DNA of 64,000 nt from NCBI GenBank assembly GCA_015231795.1, contig JADGAX010000002.1, positions 529,067 to 593,066 of the forward strand, read 5' to 3'. Position 1 is the first letter of the stretch; every line of letters starts with the position of its first letter. The position numbers and the translations under genes were made by a program. The DNA is from Alphaproteobacteria bacterium (lineage in GTDB: Bacteria; Pseudomonadota; Alphaproteobacteria; Rhodospirillales; WMHbin7). Below are positions 18,422 to 27,397 of the stretch, piece by piece. The notes below the pieces were generated by a model. It ran no database searches and had not been told where the DNA came from. It saw nothing but the letters and a program-made list of their open reading frames with translations.

Positions 18422-19194
18422 GTTGGGATCCACAGCAATATCTGAAATTCGCCGATCTTCGGCTGCGCCCAGCGCTTGATCTGCTGGCGCGCATTCCGGC
18501 CCAATCGCCCGCCAGCGTCTTCGACCTGGGTTGCGGGGCGGGCAATGTCACGCGCCAACTGGCGGCGCGCTGGCCGCACGCCTCGATCACCGGTCTCGAT
18601 TCCTCGCCCGACATGCTGGCCGAAGCCAAACGGCAACTGCCAAGCGCTCGCTGGCTGCAGGCCGATTTGTCGATCTGGCGGCCCAGCCAACCCGCCGACG
18701 TCATTTTCTCGAATGCGCTGTTTCACTGGATCAAGAATCACCGCCAGGTCTTTGCGGGTCTTTTCGAAAGCCTGTCTCCTGGCGGCGTGTTGGCGATCCA
18801 GATGCCCCGCAACCAGCAAGAACCGTCGCACACCGTCACCAGTCAGGTGGCTGGCTCTGGTCCATGGCGCGAACGGCTGGCCCCCTTGGCCGATCTGTTC
18901 GAAATCTGGCCGCCTGATTTTTATCACGACTTGCTGCGCGGACAGGGTGCGGCCCATATCGACATTTGGGAAAGCGTGTATCAGCAAGCGCTGGTCGGCC
19001 CTGATCCGGTCTTGGAATGGATCAAGGGCACGGCGCTGCGCCCCTATCTGGCGGCACTTTCCGATGCGCCTGATCTGCAGGCCGGATTCTTGAAGGAAGT
19101 GGGCCTTCGCCTGCGAGACGCCTATCCCATGGGCCAAGATGGCGTCACGCTTCTGCCCTTCCGCCGCCTGTTCATCGTGGCGGCGCGGAAATAA
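18418..19194 (+). CDS. tam: Trans-aconitate 2-methyltransferase
   Basis: This SAM-dependent enzyme methylates trans-aconitate, a spontaneous by-product that inhibits aconitase. From the ATG at 18418 the protein is 258 residues and follows the Tam pattern from end to end: MSWDPQQYLKFADLRLRPALDLL, SAM motif FDLGCGAGNVTRQLA, GLDSSPDMLAEAK, IFSNALFHW, GVLAIQMPRN, LEWIKGTALRPYL, LPFRRLFIVAARK. The start overlaps the stop of the upstream gene (ATGA), which supports it over the ORF extension to 18235. A repeat element follows the stop. Confidence 0.92.
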   Translation: MSWDPQQYLKFADLRLRPALDLLARIPAQSPASVFDLGCGAGNVTRQLAARWPHASITGLDSSPDMLAEAKRQLPSARWLQADLSIWRPSQPADVIFSNALFHWIKNHRQVFAGLFESLSPGGVLAIQMPRNQQEPSHTVTSQVAGSGPWRERLAPLADLFEIWPPDFYHDLLRGQGAAHIDIWESVYQQALVGPDPVLEWIKGTALRPYLAALSDAPDLQAGFLKEVGLRLRDAYPMGQDGVTLLPFRRLFIVAARK

Positions 19195-19200
19195 TCTAAC

Positions 19201-19262
19201 CGTCATGCCCGTGCTTGACACGGGCATCCACATGGACCCCCGGATCAAGTCCGGGGGTGACG
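19201..19262. repeat. Palindromic interspersed repeat with two hairpins
   Basis: This 62-bp element sits between the convergent tam and mutS genes. Two hairpins (stems 19205-19213/19219-19227 of 9 bp and 19237-19244/19250-19257 of 8 bp) are enclosed by CGTCA and TGACG. The loops are CTTGA and TCAAG, which are complementary to each other. The type is common between genes in alphaproteobacteria. It may act as a bidirectional terminator or mRNA end stabiliser. Confidence 0.75.
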
Positions 19263-19269
19263 CGCGTTG

Positions 19270-21906
19270 CTACGGCGAGCCTTTGATCAAACTCTTTAAC
19301 CGATACAGCGCCTCAAGCGCTTCCTTGGGCGTCAATGCATCGGGATCGATCAAGGTCAGGGCTTCGGTCAAGGGCGAGGGCCTGGCGTCGGCGCCGCTTT
19401 TGGGCCTTGCCGCGGCGAACAGGGGCAGGTCGTCGGCCAGCCTCGCCAGGGCTGAACTTTGCTCGCCCTTCTCCAGCAAGGCCAGCACATCTTCCGCTCT
19501 GGCGATGACGCTAGAGGGCAATCCCGCCAGCTTGGCGACGTGGATGCCGTAAGAGCGGTCGGCGGTGCCGGGCGCGATTTCGTGCAGGAAGACCACCTCG
19601 CCCTTCCATTCCTTGACCCGCATCGTGTGGCAGGCCAGATGTGAAAGCCGCGCCGCCAGCGCCGTCAATTCGTGATAATGGGTGGCGAACAGGGCGCGGC
19701 AGCGGTTGGTTTCGTGCAGATGTTCGACCGCCGCCCAGGCGATGGACAACCCGTCGAAGGTGGCGGTGCCACGCCCGATCTCGTCTAGGATCACCAAGGC
19801 GCGCTCGCCCGCCTGGTTGAGAATGGCCGCCGTCTCGACCATCTCGACCATGAAGGTCGAACGCCCGCGCGCCAGATCGTCGGCGGCCCCAACCCGCGAG
19901 AAGAGGCGATCAACGATGCCGATGCGGGCCGACTGGGCGGGCACGAAAGACCCCATCTGGGCCAGCAGAACGATCAACGCGTTCTGGCGCAGATAGGTGC
20001 TTTTGCCCGCCATGTTGGGGCCGGTCAGCAGCCACAGGCGCTGGTTCTCGGACAGGTCGCAATCATTGGCGACAAAGGGTCCGCCTTGGCTGTTCTTGAG
20101 CGCCGCTTCCACCACCGGATGGCGTCCGGCCTCGATCTTGAAATCAAGGCTGCGGTCCAGTTCGGGGCGGCACCAGTCCTCCAGCCGCGCCAACTCGGCC
20201 AAACCGGCCAGCGCATCCAGCTCGGACAAGGCCTGCGCCGCAGCGAACAGGCTTTCCTTGGCCGCCAAGGTCTGGCTGACCAGGGCGTCGAACAATTCCC
20301 GCTCAAGCGCTACCGCTTTGCCTTGCGCGCCGCGCAGCTTTTCTTCCAGCGTGATCAGTTCGGGCGTGGTGTAGCGCACGGCGCCCGCCATGGTCTGGCG
20401 GTGAATGAAGGCGTTGCCCATGCGCGCCGCCTGCTTGGCTGGCACTTCCAGATACAACCCGATCACATTGTTCTGACGCAGTTTCAAGACGGGAATACCG
20501 GTCTCATCGGCATAGCGTGCCTGAAGGGCGGCCATCACGCGATGGCTTTCGCTGGCGATCTCGCGCAATTCGTCCAGGCCCGCGTGATAGCCAGCCGCGA
20601 TGAAGCCGCCGTCGCTGGCCGATGGCGGCAGATCGGGACCCAGCGCATTCGACAATTGGCTGGCCAGATCGTCATGCGTCTCCATGCGTCCAATCAGACG
20701 CGCCAAGCCAGGGGGCGGCGCCAAGTCGGGGGCGGCCAATCTGCGGCGCAGGCTGGGAATGCGGGCCAGCGTTTCTCGGATGCAGGCCAGATCGCGCGGC
20801 CCGCCACGCGCCAGCCCCAGGCGGGCCAGGGCGCGCTCCATATCGGCGGTTTGGCGCAATTCTGTCCTGATGTCGCCGCGCAGCCGGTCGGCGTCCCTGA
20901 AGAAACCCACCAGATCATGGCGCGCCGCGATGGCCAAAGGATCGGTCAGGGGCGCTGACAGCCATTGCGCCAAGCGCCTGGCCCCTGGCCCGGTCTGGGT
21001 GCGGTCGATGCAGGCAAGCAGACTGCCGCGACGCTCGCCCGACAAGGTTTCAGTCAGTTCCAGATTGCGCCTGGTGGCGGCGTCGATGGCCATCACAGCG
21101 CCTTCGCTGATGCGCACCGGCGGGGCCAGCAGGGCCAGCTTGCCCTTTTGAGTCAGTTCGACATAATCGATCAAGGCCCCCAGGGCCGCCGTTTCCGCCT
21201 TCGAGAAGGCGCCATATGCGTCCAGCGTTGCCACGCCATAGAGCTTTTCAAGACGCAATCTGGCATTGGCGGCGTCGAAGCGGCTGGCGGGCAAGGGGTT
21301 CAGGCGCGGCTTCCAGTCGGCCAAGCTCTGGGCCAGCGCCGGATGCGTGGGCAAGCGGTCGGGCAGCAGGATTTCGCCTGCATTCAGGCAAGACAGCATG
21401 GCCGACAGATCGACAAGCGCCAACTCTTGCGACGAAACCTCGCCAGTCGACAGGTCAAGCCAAGCCATGGCCAAGCCGCCCGCCACCTCGCCGATCGCCG
21501 CGAGGTAATTGTTGGCCCTGGAATCGAGCAGCGTTTCCTCGGTCAGCGTGCCCGGCGTGATCAGTCGGACGACATCGCGTTTGACCACCGACTTTGACCC
21601 GCGCTTCTTGGCCTCGGCCGGGTCTTCCAACTGCTCGCACACCGCCACCTTGAAGCCCTGGCGGATCAGCTTGGCCAGATAGGCCTCGTGACTGTGGACG
21701 GGCACGCCGCACATGGGGATGTCTTGATCTTGGTGCTTGCCGCGCTTGGTCAGGGCGATGTCGAGCGCCGCCGCCGCCAGGGCGGCGTCATCGAAGAACA
21801 GTTCGTAGAAGTCGCCCATGCGGTAGAAAAGCAGGCAATCGGGATACTGGGCCTTGATGCCCAGATACTGCGCCATCATCGGCGAAGCTGCGGCTTCTTC
21901 CGTCAC
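19270..21906 (-). CDS. mutS: DNA mismatch repair protein MutS
   Basis: MutS recognises mismatches and small loops after replication and recruits MutL. The 878-residue protein has the mismatch-contact motif [15 protein letters not shown] (about 28-42), the Walker A segment [14 protein letters not shown], and the Walker B segment [21 protein letters not shown]. The clamp and lever domains lie between. Length and order are normal. The start (ATG at 21906) overlaps the stop of the upstream lipoprotein gene, so the two are probably co-transcribed. Confidence 0.97.
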   Translation of the reverse strand: MTEEAAASPMMAQYLGIKAQYPDCLLFYRMGDFYELFFDDAALAAAALDIALTKRGKHQDQDIPMCGVPVHSHEAYLAKLIRQGFKVAVCEQLEDPAEAKKRGSKSVVKRDVVRLITPGTLTEETLLDSRANNYLAAIGEVAGGLAMAWLDLSTGEVSSQELALVDLSAMLSCLNAGEILLPDRLPTHPALAQSLADWKPRLNPLPASRFDAANARLRLEKLYGVATLDAYGAFSKAETAALGALIDYVELTQKGKLALLAPPVRISEGAVMAIDAATRRNLELTETLSGERRGSLLACIDRTQTGPGARRLAQWLSAPLTDPLAIAARHDLVGFFRDADRLRGDIRTELRQTADMERALARLGLARGGPRDLACIRETLARIPSLRRRLAAPDLAPPPGLARLIGRMETHDDLASQLSNALGPDLPPSASDGGFIAAGYHAGLDELREIASESHRVMAALQARYADETGIPVLKLRQNNVIGLYLEVPAKQAARMGNAFIHRQTMAGAVRYTTPELITLEEKLRGAQGKAVALERELFDALVSQTLAAKESLFAAAQALSELDALAGLAELARLEDWCRPELDRSLDFKIEAGRHPVVEAALKNSQGGPFVANDCDLSENQRLWLLTGPNMAGKSTYLRQNALIVLLAQMGSFVPAQSARIGIVDRLFSRVGAADDLARGRSTFMVEMVETAAILNQAGERALVILDEIGRGTATFDGLSIAWAAVEHLHETNRCRALFATHYHELTALAARLSHLACHTMRVKEWKGEVVFLHEIAPGTADRSYGIHVAKLAGLPSSVIARAEDVLALLEKGEQSSALARLADDLPLFAAARPKSGADARPSPLTEALTLIDPDALTPKEALEALYRLKSLIKGSP

Positions 21907-22442
21907 TTCCTGTTGCGGCGATTATAGTCCAGCTCATCGGGGGTGAGCTGAAGGCCCAGCCAGATCACGGTGTTGTAGGGCGTGTCGCCGGGGCGGATGG
22001 GGATGTCGATCGACACTTCCTCGTCTACCTGGCGCAGCCTAGGCGTGCTGGCGGGGAATTTGAACTTGGTCGAGAAGACTTGCTTTTGGCGGTCTTGGAC
22101 GGCGACGAAATACTGGATTTCGCCCAGGCCCTGCGCATTGGCGGCCCCCCGGTCGACGTCGAACATGACCTTCAGCGCCGTTTCGACATGGCTGTCCTCG
22201 TCGCGATAGCCGCAGTTCCCTTGATAATTCACAATATCGACCGTGTATAGAACGTCGGTGATGTCGCGGCCCGGGCCGGGCTTGAACTTGGTCAGATGGG
22301 CGGCGTCGGCGAGGATGTTGATGGTCGGGCATTTGCCCGGTTCCTTGCCCATGACCCGGTTCTTCATCTCGGCGCAGCCGGAAAGAAGGACGCCTGCGGC
22401 CAACAAGGGAAGAAGGCTCTTCAAAGGAAGGTGTTTGGGCAT
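21903..22442 (-). CDS. Lipoprotein of unknown function
   Basis: The 179-residue protein begins with a lipoprotein signal ([20 protein letters not shown], lipobox LLSGC with Cys at about 23). The rest is a soluble domain with two further cysteines (CPTI and GNCGY), probably beta-rich. I do not recognise a named family. The gene is upstream of mutS with an ATGA overlap, yet there is no functional link to mismatch repair that I can see. It is divergent from thrB with a gap of about 120 bases. Confidence 0.65.
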   Translation of the reverse strand: MPKHLPLKSLLPLLAAGVLLSGCAEMKNRVMGKEPGKCPTINILADAAHLTKFKPGPGRDITDVLYTVDIVNYQGNCGYRDEDSHVETALKVMFDVDRGAANAQGLGEIQYFVAVQDRQKQVFSTKFKFPASTPRLRQVDEEVSIDIPIRPGDTPYNTVIWLGLQLTPDELDYNRRNRK

Positions 22443-22561
22443 CTTGGTTCGCTTTGCCGTCTGTGCTAGGAGTAGCCGCCGGGGGCCACTCTAGTTGAGG
22501 CCGCCCTTGGGCACAAGGCCCGGCGCATCTTTATCCACAAGCTCTAGCGTGTACCAACCCC

Positions 22562-23530
22562 ATGGCTGTCTATACCGAGGTATCCGACGAAGACTTGGCT
22601 GCTTTCGCGGCCTTGTACGATATCGGCCAGGTGCAGAGCTTCAAGGGCATCGCCGAGGGGGTGGAGAACTCGAACTTCCTGCTGGAAACCGAGAAAGACC
22701 GCTACATCCTGACCCTGTACGAAAAGCGCACCAAGCCGGAAGACCTGCCCTTCTTTCTGGGTTTGATGGAGCATTTGGCGGCCAAGGGCATCGCCTGCCC
22801 GACGCCCATTCACGCCCGCGACGGCCAAGCGCTCAAGAATCTATGCGGCAAACCCGCCGCCATGGTCAGCTTTCTGAAGGGCATTTCGGCGCGCAGCATC
22901 AAGCCTTGGCACTGCCAAGCCCTGGGCCATGCCTTGGCCAGCTTTCATCTGGCCGGGTCGGATTTCAAGGGCCAAAGGCCCAATGCCTTGTCGGTGTCGG
23001 GCTGGCGGCCCTTGTTCGAAGCGTCGCGCCACGGCGCCGACGAGCTGGCCCCCGGTCTCGAGGCGCTGATCGCTGGCGAATTGGACCGGTTGGAAAGGGA
23101 ATGGCCGCAGAACTTGCCCAGGGGCGTCATCCATGCCGATCTGTTTCCCGACAATGTGTTCTTTCTGGGCGACGCCCTGTCTGGCCTGATCGACTTCTAT
23201 TTCGCCTGCACCGACTTTCTGGCCTACGACATCGCCGTCTGCGTGAATGCTTGGTGCTTCGAGAAGGATCTAAGTTTCAACGCCACCAAGGCGCGCCTGT
23301 TGCTGGGGGCCTATGAAAAGGTGCGCCGCCTGGATGATGCCGAAGTGGCGATGCTGCCGCTGCTGTGCCGGGGTGCGGCCATGCGCTTCTTGCTGACCCG
23401 CTTGTATGACTGGCTGCATACGCCGCCCGGCGCTTTCGTCACCCGCAAGGACCCGCGCGAATATTTGAAGAAGCTGCGCTTTCATCAAGAGGTCAAGCGC
23501 GCCGAAGCCTACGGTCTCAATGCCCGATAA
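22562..23530 (+). CDS. thrB: Homoserine kinase (ThrB type II)
   Basis: The enzyme phosphorylates homoserine in threonine synthesis. This 322-residue protein is of the aminoglycoside-phosphotransferase-like ThrB class used by alphaproteobacteria and pseudomonads, not the GHMP type. The landmarks are [11 protein letters not shown] at about 33-43, [22 protein letters not shown] (catalytic loop, about 190-203), and [11 protein letters not shown]. The start is the ATG at 22562; the ribosome site is weak. Its 3' end overlaps rnhA by 11 bases, an arrangement common in the group (usually with ispH upstream, which is absent here). Confidence 0.92.
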   Translation: MAVYTEVSDEDLAAFAALYDIGQVQSFKGIAEGVENSNFLLETEKDRYILTLYEKRTKPEDLPFFLGLMEHLAAKGIACPTPIHARDGQALKNLCGKPAAMVSFLKGISARSIKPWHCQALGHALASFHLAGSDFKGQRPNALSVSGWRPLFEASRHGADELAPGLEALIAGELDRLEREWPQNLPRGVIHADLFPDNVFFLGDALSGLIDFYFACTDFLAYDIAVCVNAWCFEKDLSFNATKARLLLGAYEKVRRLDDAEVAMLPLLCRGAAMRFLLTRLYDWLHTPPGAFVTRKDPREYLKKLRFHQEVKRAEAYGLNAR

Positions 23531-23978
23531 GATCAGGATTTGGACCGACGGCGCTTGCTCCGGCAATCCCGGCCCCGGCGGCTGGGGGGCGGTGCTGATC
23601 TGGCGCGGCCATGAAAAGGATTTGTCGGGGGGCGAAAGCGCTACCACCAACAACCGCATGGAAATGATGGCGGCCATCGCGGCGCTGGAAAGCCTGAAAC
23701 GTCCCTCGAAGGTCGAGATCGCCACCGACAGCCAGTATCTGCACAAGGGCATCACCGAATGGCTGCCCGGCTGGAAGGCCAGAAGCTGGCGCACCGCCGA
23801 CAAGAAGCCGGTGAAGAACGCCGATTTGTGGCAAAGGCTGGATCAGGCGGTCAAAGGGCACGAGATTCACTGGCGCTGGGTCAAGGGCCATGCTGGCGAC
23901 GCCATGAACGAGCGGGCCGACAAGCTGGCCCGGGAAGCGATCAAGGGGCTTGCCCAGCAGACTGAGCAAGCCCCTTGA
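23520..23978 (+). CDS. rnhA: Ribonuclease HI
   Basis: RNase HI removes RNA from RNA/DNA hybrids. All catalytic acids are present in the 152-residue protein: D in [16 protein letters not shown] in NRMEMMAA, D in ATDSQYL, and D in [10 protein letters not shown]. The basic handle region ([16 protein letters not shown]) is also typical. It starts inside the last codons of thrB. A 12-bp hairpin is formed by its final codons. Confidence 0.96.
   Translation: MPDKIRIWTDGACSGNPGPGGWGAVLIWRGHEKDLSGGESATTNNRMEMMAAIAALESLKRPSKVEIATDSQYLHKGITEWLPGWKARSWRTADKKPVKNADLWQRLDQAVKGHEIHWRWVKGHAGDAMNERADKLAREAIKGLAQQTEQAP
23942..23977. terminator. Hairpin in the last codons of rnhA
   Basis: A perfect 12-bp stem (CAAGGGGCTTGC with GCAAGCCCCTTG) with a 12-base loop spans the last codons of rnhA up to its stop. 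It lies between convergent genes and may end transcription from both sides. No T-run follows, so an mRNA-stabilising role is also possible. Confidence 0.45.
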
Positions 23979-23988
23979 GGCTTCACAT

Positions 23989-24324
23989 CTAGTCGCAGAT
24001 TGTCGCGTCGGCGATGGCGCAGGCCGTGCCGTAGGCTGCCCAGGCCGCCGCGATTGCCACCGCGTTCGCGGGAACCGGAAGCAGGACGGCAGCCGCAATT
24101 GCTGCATCTCGAATCTGCGCGGCAGCCTGATAGGCCGCAGACCGGCGCGATTTGCAGTCCGGAGAGGCACAAGAACATCCCCTTGTAAGCGGAACTTTCG
24201 GTTCGGCCTCGAGCTTATTAAAATAGTCATCCACGGCCCTAGCCAGAACATCAGGGCTTGGCGCCTCCCCCGGCCATTGAGCGGCAAAAACACGCATGAG
24301 AAGTGATCTGGTCTGAAGGTCCAT
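23989..24324 (-). CDS. Small hypothetical protein with Cys cluster and Ala-rich C-terminus
   Basis: The 111-residue protein has a polar N-terminal half (about 1-45), a CSCASPDC cysteine cluster at about 50-57, then a strongly Ala-rich hydrophobic C-terminal part (about 68-105), with two more cysteines at the end. I do not recognise a family. The hydrophobic tail could form one or two membrane helices. Codon use looks real rather than antisense: it lies in a gap between rnhA and the DsbD gene, with no competing reading frame. About 130 bases upstream hold no gene. Confidence 0.45.
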   Translation of the reverse strand: MDLQTRSLLMRVFAAQWPGEAPSPDVLARAVDDYFNKLEAEPKVPLTRGCSCASPDCKSRRSAAYQAAAQIRDAAIAAAVLLPVPANAVAIAAAWAAYGTACAIADATICD

Positions 24325-24456
24325 ATTCTCCCCCTATGGATGTAGTCAATGTAAGCAATACTGCTATTAATATCTTTTGAGGTCAAGCAAGAACCCATGC
24401 GTATCCTGGCTGAAAGCGAGGGTGCTAAGGCATAGGAGAGGCGAGTGCCTTGAAAA

Positions 24457-26511
24457 TCAATGACTAGATGCGCTTTTCAAGGCTGTTATGACCGCACTCT
24501 CGCTCAAAAGTTCGGGCAGGGCGATGCCCTCGGGGGCGTTGGGGCCGTAAACCACATTGAAGGGGATGCCGTAACGGCCGAACTTGGCCAGATAAGCGCC
24601 GATGGCGTCGTTGGGTTTCGTCCAATCGGCCTTCATCGCCACAAGGCCCGGTTGCATCAGCAGGGCGTGAATGGGTTCGCGGTTCAAGACAAGGCGTTTG
24701 TTGACCTGACAGGTGACGCACCAGTCGGCGGTGACGTCAACGAACACCAGCTTGCCGCTTTTGACCAGGGCGGGAATCGCCGCCTCGTCGAACGGTTGCC
24801 AAAAGGCCTCACTGACCTTTGCCGTTTGCGAAGCGTCGGGCATCAAACGGGGTGCCGGAACCGCCAGCAGAGCGGCCAACAGGGCCGCCAGCCCCAGGGC
24901 CGGAAGATCAAGCCGATGGCGCAGATACAAAAACAAGACCGTCAGCGTCAACAGCACGGCGACCGCCAGGGCGCTGATATACCCGGCCTGTGAATCGATG
25001 ACGCTAAGCAGCCAAAGGGCGGTCGCCAACAGGGCCAGGGACAGGACCTGTTTTAGGCGAAGCATCCAGCGGCCAGGGCGCGGCAGGCTGGCCGCCAATT
25101 GCGGCCATGCCGCCACGGCCAGATAAGGGCCGGCCATGCCCAGTCCCAGACACAAAAAGATGGTCAGAATTTCCAAAGGTCCAGCGGCCAGCGCGAATCC
25201 AACCGCCGTGCCCAGGAAGGGGGCGGAGCAGGGGGTGGCCAGCAAGGTGGCGAACATGCCCGCCGCGAAATGCTGGGCCAGACCATGCGGATGTCCCAGG
25301 GCGCGCCCGCTGCCGCCCAGCCAGTGGGGAATGCCGATTTCGAAAATTCCCGCCATGTTGGCCGCGAACAGCACAACCAAGGCGGCCAGGAACGACAGGA
25401 ACACGGGTTCTTGGAATTGCAATCCCCAGCCGACGGCATTGCCGGTCAGTTTCAGCCCCACGGCGGCCAGCCCCAGGATCAGGAACGAGGCCAGAATGCC
25501 CATGGCCGAGGCGATGAAGCTGATGCGAACTTGCCCTCGTTCGGCCCCGCCATGGCCGATCAGGCTCATGATCTTCAAGGAAAGAACCGGCAGCACGCAA
25601 GGCATCAGGTTCAAAATCAGGCCGCCCAACAGGGCCAAGCCGATCATGCCCAGCAGCGACGCCATCCGGGGCTTGGGCGGTTGCGCCTCGGCTGGCGTCA
25701 GGCTGGCTTCCAGGCCCCGCTTGCCGTCGGCCAGGGTGAAAACCAGCGGCGCGCCCGCCAAGCCCTGCTTGGGCGCTTCAACCACGTTGATCTCGAAACG
25801 CGCCGCTTGGCCGCGCCGTTCCAGCGTGACCTTCGGGGCGGAAAAGAAAAAGCCGGGCGGACCTTCGACGAATAGATCGGGCTTTTCGAAGGGGGGATTC
25901 GCCAAAGCGTCCAGAACCAGCCGCTTCTCGCCCTCCCGCCAGACCCCCACCAGCTTCAGCCCATGTTTGGCGCCGTCGCCCGGCACGGCGGCGGCGAATT
26001 GATTGATGCGCTGGGCTTCAAGGGCCGCCCCGGCCGGACCCTTGGGCAGGTCGAGCGCTAGTTGGGCCATGACGGGAATGCAAATATCCTTGCAAGCCAG
26101 AACGTCGAGCGACAATTTCAACCCAAGCGGCTGGCCTGGCTCGGACAAATGGGCCTTTAGCGGCAAGACGAGTTCGTGCTTATAACCGATGGTCTCGATG
26201 CCCAGGATGGTGAAGCGTTCGGGCAAGGGCCATGAAACATCCATCGCCGCCAGATTGGCCGATCCCGTCCAGTCCATTTTAGGGGGATATCCGGCATCGC
26301 CCGGCGAGCGCCAATAGATTTTCCAGTCGCTTTTCAAGGAAAATTCAAGGCCCAGCAAGATAGCGCCGTCATCCCCCACGCCCTCTTGGGCCGAAATGAG
26401 GCGCATGGCCCCCACCTCGCTTTGGACCCAGGGCGAAGCCCCGGCCCAGGCCTTGGAAAAGGGAGCCAAAACAAGCAGCAGCAGCAAGAAGATGCGAAGG
26501 CGATTTGACAT
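24457..26511 (-). CDS. DsbD/ScsB-type thiol:disulfide interchange protein
   Basis: The protein passes electrons from the cytoplasm across the inner membrane to periplasmic thiol proteins. The 684 residues contain a signal peptide (MSNRLRIFLLLLLVLAPF), a periplasmic N-terminal domain (about 25-280) with a CKDIC pair, and a membrane domain with several helices. The two essential cysteines sit in LMPCVLPV and ATPCSAPF. A C-terminal thioredoxin-like domain has TADWCVTCQVNK (about 595-605). This order is that of DsbD/ScsB. It is divergent from yqgE, with only 28 bases between starts. Natural partners (DsbC, DsbE/CcmG) are not nearby. It could support cytochrome c maturation. Confidence 0.9.
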   Translation of the reverse strand: MSNRLRIFLLLLLVLAPFSKAWAGASPWVQSEVGAMRLISAQEGVGDDGAILLGLEFSLKSDWKIYWRSPGDAGYPPKMDWTGSANLAAMDVSWPLPERFTILGIETIGYKHELVLPLKAHLSEPGQPLGLKLSLDVLACKDICIPVMAQLALDLPKGPAGAALEAQRINQFAAAVPGDGAKHGLKLVGVWREGEKRLVLDALANPPFEKPDLFVEGPPGFFFSAPKVTLERRGQAARFEINVVEAPKQGLAGAPLVFTLADGKRGLEASLTPAEAQPPKPRMASLLGMIGLALLGGLILNLMPCVLPVLSLKIMSLIGHGGAERGQVRISFIASAMGILASFLILGLAAVGLKLTGNAVGWGLQFQEPVFLSFLAALVVLFAANMAGIFEIGIPHWLGGSGRALGHPHGLAQHFAAGMFATLLATPCSAPFLGTAVGFALAAGPLEILTIFLCLGLGMAGPYLAVAAWPQLAASLPRPGRWMLRLKQVLSLALLATALWLLSVIDSQAGYISALAVAVLLTLTVLFLYLRHRLDLPALGLAALLAALLAVPAPRLMPDASQTAKVSEAFWQPFDEAAIPALVKSGKLVFVDVTADWCVTCQVNKRLVLNREPIHALLMQPGLVAMKADWTKPNDAIGAYLAKFGRYGIPFNVVYGPNAPEGIALPELLSESAVITALKSASSH

Positions 26512-26539
26512 GGGGCGAGGCTAGGCCTATCTCATAATT

Positions 26540-27121
26540 ATGTCGAGTGAAGAACCCAAGGGCGGCTTTCTGGCCGGTCAGCTATTGATCGCCATGCCGC
26601 AGATGAACGACCCGCGATTTTCCCGGGCGGTCATATACGTATGCGCGCATGGGCCGGAAGGCGCCATGGGCTTGGTGGTCAACCGCGTGCTGGACAGTTT
26701 CAACTTTGGCGACCTGCTGGAACAACTGGGCATCGTGGCCGATCCGTTGGCGTCGCATATTCGCGTTCATTTCGGCGGCCCCGTCGAAACGGGGCGCGGC
26801 TTCGTGCTGCATTCGGCCGAGTATCGCCACGAATCGACCCTGGTGGTCGATGGCCAGATCGGCCTGACCGCCACCATCGACGTGCTGAAGGACATCGTGG
26901 GCGGACATGGACCCAAGAAAAACATCCTGGCCCTGGGCTATGCGGGCTGGGGGGCCGGACAACTCGAACATGAAATCTCCGAGAATGTCTGGCTGACCGC
27001 TCCGGCCAGCGAGGATCTATTGTTCGGCGACGAAACCGGCACGACCTGGGAACGCGCCATGAAAAAAATCCACACCCATGTCGATCCGGCGCTGCTGGCT
27101 GGACAAGCCGGGCATGCGTAA
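26540..27121 (+). CDS. YqgE/AlgH family protein (UPF0301)
   Basis: The 193-residue protein matches the YqgE/AlgH family over its full length: LAGQLLIAMPQMNDPRFSRAVIYV near the start, GAMGLVVNRVL, FGGPVETGRGFVLH, and LALGYAGWGAGQLE. The family is widespread and its biochemical role is unsettled; it was once linked to alginate regulation. Start ATG at 26540. It is followed by a hairpin-rich repeat region. Confidence 0.93.
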   Translation: MSSEEPKGGFLAGQLLIAMPQMNDPRFSRAVIYVCAHGPEGAMGLVVNRVLDSFNFGDLLEQLGIVADPLASHIRVHFGGPVETGRGFVLHSAEYRHESTLVVDGQIGLTATIDVLKDIVGGHGPKKNILALGYAGWGAGQLEHEISENVWLTAPASEDLLFGDETGTTWERAMKKIHTHVDPALLAGQAGHA

Positions 27122-27126
27122 TTTGC

Positions 27127-27275
27127 TGTCCCTCAAGCGCCGGGCGCGACACTCCGCGTCGCTTGGCTCACGCGCGAAAATTCGCGCGGGCGCTTAACGC
27201 GCCAGTCGCTGCGCTCCATAGTTAGTTGTCCCTCAAGCGCCGGGCGCGACACTCCGCGTCGCTTGGCTCACGCGC
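27127..27275 (+). repeat. Two 49-bp direct repeats of a hairpin element
   Basis: Identical 49-base units start at 27127 and 27227, exactly 100 bases apart. Each begins TGTCCCTCAAGCGCCGGGCG and contains a 7-bp imperfect stem around a TCC loop, followed by a second palindrome (CGCGCGAA/TTCGCGCG after the first; GCGCC/GGCGC after the second). A related unit lies in inverse orientation at about 27354-27390 and another at 63636-63675. They occupy the gap after yqgE. No ORF is convincing here. Confidence 0.8.
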
Positions 27276-27308
27276 CAGCAGGCGCGCGGCCCTTTGGGCC
27301 TAGCTTCA

Positions 27309-27390
27309 CGCCGCCAAGGGCGGCGCGGCGGGTTCCATCCCGCCGGAAGCCAAGACGCCGGAGGCGTCGCGCGGCGTTTGAGCGCCACAA
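27309..27390 (-). repeat. Inverted, diverged copy of the hairpin element with added stems
   Basis: Read on the minus strand this stretch starts CTCAAACGCCGCGCGACGCC and keeps the plan of the units at 27127 and 27227. It has a stem with TCC loop (27354-27359 with 27363-27368), the following CTTGGCT, then 7-bp hairpins at 27326-27332/27339-27345 and 27309-27315/27319-27325. With the two direct repeats it fills the 276 bases between yqgE and the next gene. Confidence 0.65.
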
Positions 27391-27397
27391 AAGCTAT

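Noticed and set aside
22443..22561. A threonine attenuator or riboswitch before thrB
   Set aside because: No leader peptide with Thr codons and no terminator hairpin with T-run can be seen in these 119 bases.
27122..27397. Possible CRISPR because of repeated palindromic units
   Set aside because: There are only two direct copies, the bases between are themselves hairpins rather than unique spacers, and copies occur elsewhere in inverse orientation. No cas gene is present.
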